Shown here piece after piece: positions 59,879-64,000 of a DNA stretch of 64,000 nucleotides. The stretch is taken from positions 116,490 to 180,489 of the forward strand of contig NZ_JBGCBY010000018.1 in assembly GCF_041262165.1 (NCBI RefSeq). Direction: 5' to 3'. Under the pieces are notes generated by a model, which was given only the letters and a program-made list of their open reading frames with translations, had not been told where the DNA came from and ran no database searches. This DNA is from Streptacidiphilus sp041262165. Lineage in GTDB: Bacteria; Actinomycetota; Actinomycetes; Streptomycetales; Streptomycetaceae. The stretch's first letter is position 1. The number at the start of each line of letters is the position of its first letter. The translations under genes were made by a program, and so were the position numbers.

Positions 59879-61225
59879 ATGGACCACTCAAAGCGCGATC
59901 CGGGCAGCATCGGGCAGCGGCTTCGCCAGCAGCGCCAAAAGCGCGGGATGAACCAGCAGGACCTGGTCTCCCCCGACATCTCGGCCAGCTACATCTCCCT
60001 GATCGAGACCGGCAAGCGGGTCCCCTCCGAGGGGGTCCTGGAATCCCTGGCCGAGCGCGTCGGCTGCTCGGTGGAGTACCTGCGCACCGGCCGCGACGAC
60101 TACAAGGTCAAGGAGCTCGAACTCAAGATCGCGTTCGGTGACATGGCGCTGCGCGGCGGCTCCACCGGCGAGGCGCTGGAGGCCTACAGCGAGGCGCTGA
60201 CCGCGGTGGCGCTGCTGGACGACGCCGCCCGGCGCCGGGCCCGGATCGGCCAGGCCCTGGCCCTGGAGGGGCTCGGGCGCCTGGAGCCGGCCATCGCGCT
60301 GCTGGCGGAGCTGTTCGCGGACCGCGAGACGGTGGCCGGGTCCGCCGAGTGGGGCCAGATCGCCATCGCGCTGACCCGCTGCTACCGCGACGCGGGCGAC
60401 CTGGTGCTGAGCGTGGAGATCGGCGAGCGGGCGCTGCGGGCGCTGGACGCGCTGGGGCTGGACGCCACCGACGACCACTGGCGGCTGGGCTCGGTCCTGA
60501 TCGACTGCTACCGCCTGCGCGGGGACCTGACCCGCGCCCACATGCTCGCCGACCGGCTGCTGGCCACCGCCGAGCAGCCCGGCGCCCCGGTCGCGCGCGG
60601 CACCGTGTACTGGAACGCCGCCCTGGTCGCCCAGGCCCGCCACCGCACCGACGAGGCCCTCACCTTGGCCGAGCGCGCGCTGATGCTGATGTCGGAGACC
60701 GACAGCGCCCACCACCAGGCCGTGCTCAAGAAGGTGTGCGGCGAACTGCTCCTGGACTGCGGGCGCGAGCAGGCCCAGCAGGCCAAGCAGCTGCTCGAAC
60801 AGGCCCAGCAGGTCATGGTCGCGGTGGGCACCACGGTCGAACAGGCCCGCGGCGACATCGCCCTGGCCAAGGCGCTGCTCGCGCTGGGCGAGCCGGACCG
60901 GGCCGCCGAGCACGCCAGCCGGGCGCTGGGGCTGCTGCGCAGCCAGCGCCCGCACCAGGGCGCCGAGGCGCGCACCGTCCTGGCCCAGGCCCAGTTCGAC
61001 CGCGGCCAGGCCGACCGCGCCCACGCCTCGCTGCGCGCGGCCGAACGCCAGCTGGAGCTGCTGGCGCCGGCGCGCTCCAACGCCGAGGTGTGGCGCCGCA
61101 TCGCCGACCTGTGGCACCGGCACGGCCAGCTGCCCCAGGCCCTGACCGCCTACCAGAAGGCCCTGACCCAGGCCGGGGTGCCGGCCGATGTTAGCGTGCG
61201 CGCGATCCCGCCCGCGGTGCGCTGA
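59879..61225 (+). CDS. HTH-TPR (RRNPP-like) transcriptional regulator 2
   Basis: 448 residues from an ATG with CGGAAG upstream. Clear paralog of the gene just before it: HTH IGQRLRQQRQKRGMNQQDLV, SYISLIETGKRVPSEGVLESL, then the same order of TPR-like repeats with shared phrases (VEYLRTGRD, SVEIGERALRALDALGLDATDDH, ARGTVYWNAALVA). Differences are spread evenly across the ligand-binding solenoid, consistent with a second ligand or a modified response. No peptide gene is visible next to it. Confidence 0.9.
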   Translation: MDHSKRDPGSIGQRLRQQRQKRGMNQQDLVSPDISASYISLIETGKRVPSEGVLESLAERVGCSVEYLRTGRDDYKVKELELKIAFGDMALRGGSTGEALEAYSEALTAVALLDDAARRRARIGQALALEGLGRLEPAIALLAELFADRETVAGSAEWGQIAIALTRCYRDAGDLVLSVEIGERALRALDALGLDATDDHWRLGSVLIDCYRLRGDLTRAHMLADRLLATAEQPGAPVARGTVYWNAALVAQARHRTDEALTLAERALMLMSETDSAHHQAVLKKVCGELLLDCGREQAQQAKQLLEQAQQVMVAVGTTVEQARGDIALAKALLALGEPDRAAEHASRALGLLRSQRPHQGAEARTVLAQAQFDRGQADRAHASLRAAERQLELLAPARSNAEVWRRIADLWHRHGQLPQALTAYQKALTQAGVPADVSVRAIPPAVR

Positions 61226-61390
61226 CCCCACGCCGCGCACCGCGCGCCCCCCGGCCCACCGGCCGCCCGCCCGGCGCGCGGACCCCACCCCCGCGGCCCG
61301 CCGCCCGGCCGGCGCCGGACCTGCGACCCGGCCGGCCGGTGCACCCGGCCGGGGCCACGGCGGCGGGACCGAAACTGAGGTCGGGTCAGG

Positions 61391-61489
61391 TCATGCGGCC
61401 TGCGCCTCGAAGGCAACCGTGGAGGTTTCGCCCTCCAGGGCGATGAGTGCGCCCTGGCCCTTCGTGACATCACCGGTCAACTTCCCGCC
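61391..61489 (-). pseudogene. Possible C-terminal gene remnant
   Basis: The minus-strand frame GGKLTGDVTKGQGALIALEG... ending FEAQAA and TGA at 61391-61393 has ordinary protein-like sequence, but upstream codons degrade into non-coding GC sequence with no start. A decayed gene end of unknown family; low confidence. Confidence 0.3.
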
Positions 61490-61577
61490 CCTGGACGCAG
61501 CGCGCGTGCAGGCTCGGCGCTTCGGCCACTCCCCCTCGGCGGCGGCGGGCTACCGGAGTGCGTGGCGCGCCCGCGGC

Positions 61578-61949
61578 TCAGATCCGCCAGCTGCGGATGT
61601 GGTCGGCGACCTGGAACACGTCCGTGTGCTTGCCTTGCACCGCGCGGCAGACCTCCACCATCGCGCCGTAGGGCGGGTCGATGCCCTCGCCGCTGCTGTG
61701 CATGTACACCGAGGCGCACAGGGACGCGTAGAGGGCGTTGCGGGCCGGCAGCGGGCGCAGCAGCACGAGCGTGTGCAGCAGGGCGGCGGCGCGCCGGGCC
61801 GCATCGGCGGGGTAGTCGATCTTCGGGGGATCCACCCGGTGCCGGGCGACCGCGGCGACCAGTCCGGAGTAGTCGTGGACCTCCGGGTGCTCGGGCAGGA
61901 CCTGCGCCTGGCGTTCGAGGAGCCAGCGCAGGTCGATCAGCAGGTCCAC
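61578..61949 (-). CDS. Fic/Doc-like TA toxin without a canonical active-site loop
   Basis: 123 residues. The layout resembles the Doc-type toxins annotated in streptomycetes (AALLHTLVLLRPLPARNALYA, SVYMHSSGEGIDPPYGAMVEV), but the HPFxDGNxRT loop is replaced by RPLPARNALYA, so AMP- or phosphotransfer is doubtful. The GTG start is 2 bp after the antitoxin stop. Could be a degenerate Fic fold with another activity. Confidence 0.7.
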   Translation of the reverse strand: MDLLIDLRWLLERQAQVLPEHPEVHDYSGLVAAVARHRVDPPKIDYPADAARRAAALLHTLVLLRPLPARNALYASLCASVYMHSSGEGIDPPYGAMVEVCRAVQGKHTDVFQVADHIRSWRI

Positions 61950-61951
61950 GG

Positions 61952-62197
61952 CTAGGCCGCCCGCGGGTTGCGGGTGTCACCGGCAGGGGCGGGTTCCTCG
62001 TCGGGGAAGGATTCGGCGAACTCGGCTGCGTGCCGGGCCAGGAACGCCGCTGCTGCGCCGGCGCCCTGGTTCAGGCGCGGGTCGCGCACGGCCGCCTCGG
62101 TAACCAAGGCGGTGACGGTGGTACCTTCCGCGCGGGCACGGGCCTGGAGCTGCTCGTACACCTCGTCGGGGATGCGGATCGCGACAGTCTTCGACAT
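61952..62197 (-). CDS. RHH-type antitoxin of the Fic-like pair
   Basis: 81 residues. KTVAIRIPDEVYEQLQARARAEGTTVTALVTEAA is a ribbon-helix-helix; the C-terminal half (FLARHAAEFAESFPDEEP) is acidic. A perfect palindrome sits just upstream (62206-62228), supporting autoregulation. No Shine-Dalgarno is evident. Confidence 0.87.
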   Translation of the reverse strand: MSKTVAIRIPDEVYEQLQARARAEGTTVTALVTEAAVRDPRLNQGAGAAAAFLARHAAEFAESFPDEEPAPAGDTRNPRAA

Positions 62198-62205
62198 GGA
62201 CCCCA

Positions 62206-62228
62206 CCGTATAGCTTGACGCTATACGG
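62206..62228 (-). promoter_or_regulatory. Operator/promoter of the Fic-like TA operon
   Basis: CCGTATAGC - 5 nt - GCTATACGG, a perfect 9-bp-arm inverted repeat 9 bp upstream of the antitoxin ATG. It contains TATACG on the minus strand, nine bases from the start, so the leader would be only a few bases. Confidence 0.75.
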
Positions 62229-62420
62229 ATGGAAGGGGGCTTCCCGCGCGCGGCCGGGTGAGCGTGCCGCTCGGAGCGGGCGGGCGCGCTGACCCCTGCG
62301 TCCCCAGGCACGGCAAGGTCCTGTCCTGACCCTCGGGAGTGGGTGCGCCGGCACTCCCCCGCACCCGCGCATGACATCGTCGCGCGTTCGCGGCTTGCGG
62401 AAGACGGCCGGAAGCCGCAC

Positions 62421-62636
62421 TCAGCGCCGGTAGCGCCCCTTGTCCTCGAACCGGCCCAGGTCGAACCCGCCCTCGGCAGCCGCGCCCCGCAGCCGCGAGA
62501 GCGCCGGGGCCCGCCGGCGGTACTGCAACACCTCCCGCAGCGCCATGGTCACCGTCTCCCCCTTGGTGCCCGTCCCCAGCGCCTGCGCAACGTCCGCCAC
62601 CAGAGCGTCATCCAGGTCGATCACGGTCCAGGCCAC
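62421..62636 (-). CDS. Orphan VapB-type antitoxin
   Basis: 71 residues from a GTG with GGGAGG upstream. TVIDLDDALVADVAQALGTGTKGETVTMALREVLQYRRR is the VapB2-like pattern (TVIDLDDELL...KxxTVxxALRE). Normal VapB proteins of this type are followed by vapC within a few bases; here no PIN start (MMLIDTSAL-like) is present downstream, so the antitoxin is solitary. Confidence 0.82.
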   Translation of the reverse strand: MAWTVIDLDDALVADVAQALGTGTKGETVTMALREVLQYRRRAPALSRLRGAAAEGGFDLGRFEDKGRYRR

Positions 62637-62788
62637 ACCACACCTCCCGGAGGCACACAGCTCTGCATGAGTGATATCACCACGCACGCCTGCAGGGCGG
62701 GGCTCCGGTCTGCTGGCGCCCCGCGGGCCGACCAGGGGGCCGCTGGTGGGGCCTGTCAGATCCGGGAATGTCCCCGACCCGGCACGCG

Positions 62789-63412
62789 TCAGGGGGCGGA
62801 TGCGGCCTGTTGCAGTCCCAGGTGGCTCCAGCGCACACCATCGCGGCCCAGGGGGTCCTCACGCTCGCTCAGGTGCACCAGGTTCAGGCCGTGGCCACGG
62901 GCGAGTTCGAGCGTCTCGTTCGCCGTGACGTCGAACATCCGTCGCCCCGCGGGGACGGGGCCGTGCCGCAGGGACAGGACCACGTGTCCCTGGGAGGCGA
63001 GCATGCCCGCGATGCTCTCCATCGCCAACACCCGCTGCTGATCGTCCAGATGCATCCACACGGCGGTCAGCAGGATCAGGTCGAAACGTTGGCCGCGACG
63101 GCGAAGCACCCTCAGTTCCGGCAGAGCGTCGTCGACCCACTCGATGTCCTGGCCGGCGTGCAGCCGCCGGCCCAGGGAGCGCAGTTCCGCGGTGGGCTCG
63201 ACGGCCAGCACCCGGTGCCCCAGCCTGGCCAGGGCGGCGGCATCGCGGCCACTGCCCGCACCGATGTCCAAGATCGCGCTGGGCGTTGAGGGGAACAGGT
63301 GCACTACGTCGCGGTGGACGTCGGCGAAGGACACGCTCTCGTACTGCTCAACGAGCGCGGCGGCGGCTTGGCCGTAACCGGCGGTACTGGCAAGGGGCTT
63401 CGGTTCGATCAC
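62789..63412 (-). CDS. Class I SAM-dependent methyltransferase
   Basis: 207 residues from a GTG. Motif I AILDIGAGSGRDAAALARLG, acidic motif II VLAVEPTAELRSLG, post-motif FDLILLTAVWMHLDDQQR, and GHVVLSLRHGPVPAGRRMFD. Small-molecule methyltransferase of unknown substrate. Monocistronic, between the orphan vapB and the glgB end. Confidence 0.9.
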   Translation of the reverse strand: MIEPKPLASTAGYGQAAAALVEQYESVSFADVHRDVVHLFPSTPSAILDIGAGSGRDAAALARLGHRVLAVEPTAELRSLGRRLHAGQDIEWVDDALPELRVLRRRGQRFDLILLTAVWMHLDDQQRVLAMESIAGMLASQGHVVLSLRHGPVPAGRRMFDVTANETLELARGHGLNLVHLSEREDPLGRDGVRWSHLGLQQAASAP

Positions 63413-63597
63413 TCGTGCACATTAGCGAGGAGGGTCCGGGCGGCCGGATCCGGCGGCCCCTCCCCCGGCGCCGGCCGGCGCTTGTGCGGGCGTCGCGCGG
63501 CGCCCCGGGGCCGGCTGGCCGGGTACGGCCTCACCCCGGGCCTTGGCCGGGCGCACCGGGTGGGGGCGCTGACCTTTCGTCGGCGGGCGGCGCCGGT

Positions 63598-64000
63598 TCA
63601 GGCGGGGGTGAGCCACAGGGTGGCCAGCGGGGGCAGGGTCAGCTCGGCGCTGGTGGGCTGGCCGCTCCAGCCGGTGGGCTCGGCCTTGACCGGGTCAAGG
63701 TTGCCCGCGCCGCTGCCGCCGTAGCGGGCCGTGTCGGTGTTCAGGACCTCCAGCCAGCGCGCGCCGTGCACGCCGTCACTGGCGTACGGCAGGCCGACCC
63801 GGTAGCGGTGGCGCGGCAGGGGCGAGAAGTTGCTGACCGCCACCAGGGGGCGCCGGTGGCGGTCGTAGCGGATGAAGGAGAACACGTTGTCCTCGGCGGC
63901 GTCGGCGTCGATCCAGGCGAAGCCGGCCGGCTCGGTGTCGAGCTGCCACAGCGCCGGCGAGTCGACGTAGAGCCGGTTCAGGTCGCGGACCAGGTCCTTA
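63598..64000 (-). CDS. glgB: 1,4-alpha-glucan branching enzyme, C-terminal part (cut by window edge)
   Basis: 134 codons visible, open to the window end. KDLVRDLNRLYVDSPALWQL, FAWIDADAAEDNVFSFIRYD, and LVAVSNFSPLPRHRYRVGLP are characteristic of the C-terminal beta domain of GlgB (DNVFSFxR, VVCNFTPVPRxxYRVGVP). The catalytic barrel lies beyond the edge. Forms alpha-1,6 branches in glycogen. Confidence 0.92.
   Translation of the reverse strand, partial: KDLVRDLNRLYVDSPALWQLDTEPAGFAWIDADAAEDNVFSFIRYDRHRRPLVAVSNFSPLPRHRYRVGLPYASDGVHGARWLEVLNTDTARYGGSGAGNLDPVKAEPTGWSGQPTSAELTLPPLATLWLTPA

Noticed and set aside
59811..59945. 44-codon frame before regulator 2 as a second signal peptide
   Set aside because: No hydrophobic signal, weak ribosome site, and it overlaps the regulator start in another frame.
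1..64000. tRNA or rRNA genes
   Set aside because: No cloverleaf-compatible T-loop/anticodon patterns or rRNA sequence noticed by eye; a tRNAscan-SE run would be decisive.

Overview
The window is very GC-rich, with GTG and TTG starts, 4-bp stop/start overlaps, twin-arginine and lipoprotein signals, an Rpf-type cell-wall enzyme and long overlapping spurious reading frames. This points to an actinomycete, most likely Streptomycetaceae (Streptomyces, Kitasatospora or Streptacidiphilus). No rRNA, tRNA or CRISPR array was seen.

Layout. 1-1.9 kb: 5' end of a GntR regulator, a secreted Rpf-like protein and a small unknown gene. 1.9-8.0 kb: a translationally coupled inositol catabolic operon on the minus strand (iolG-E-C-B-D). 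8.7-18.8 kb: secreted CBM protein, TetR regulator, acetate-type symporter with DUF485 partner, a decayed gene, bestrophin-like channel, HrpB helicase and a membrane protein. 19.2-26.5 kb: toxin-antitoxin (TA) genes (one VapBC intact, one truncated), a Clp-N domain protein with a leaderless promoter, hydrolase/TetR pair, DUF3224, and an ATPase with an AT-rich promoter. 26.0-31.2 kb: an ion/phosphate cassette (SulP, PPK2, MgtC, plus truncated DUF1269, P-type ATPase and transposase pieces) bounded by two copies of a ~143-bp sequence. 31.0-36.1 kb: secreted amidase operon, FAD oxidase paralog 1, cupin. 36.5-41 kb: RelE-like TA pair, RidA, Fic protein, and a 1.3-kb insert carrying a RHH/unknown pair between two 436-bp direct repeats, one of which is the 3' end of a peptide permease gene. 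41-47.4 kb: complete oligopeptide ABC operon. 47.7-50.7 kb: broken antitoxin, second VapBC, FAD oxidase paralog 2. 51-55.6 kb: Ser/Thr kinase, TMEM175-like channel, CPA2 antiporter. 55.7-61.2 kb: orphan oligopeptide-binding lipoprotein, a 52-residue exported peptide gene, and two tandem HTH-TPR regulators. 61.4-64 kb: Fic-like TA pair, orphan VapB, methyltransferase, and the 3' end of a glycogen branching enzyme.

The most interesting locus is 55.7-61.2 kb. A tiny secreted peptide ending in Cys-Cys is divergent from two paralogous HTH-TPR regulators and followed on its own strand by an oligopeptide-binding lipoprotein. This is the layout expected for a secreted-peptide, re-import, intracellular-receptor signalling system of the RRNPP kind, which is little described in actinomycetes. 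The functional link is inference.
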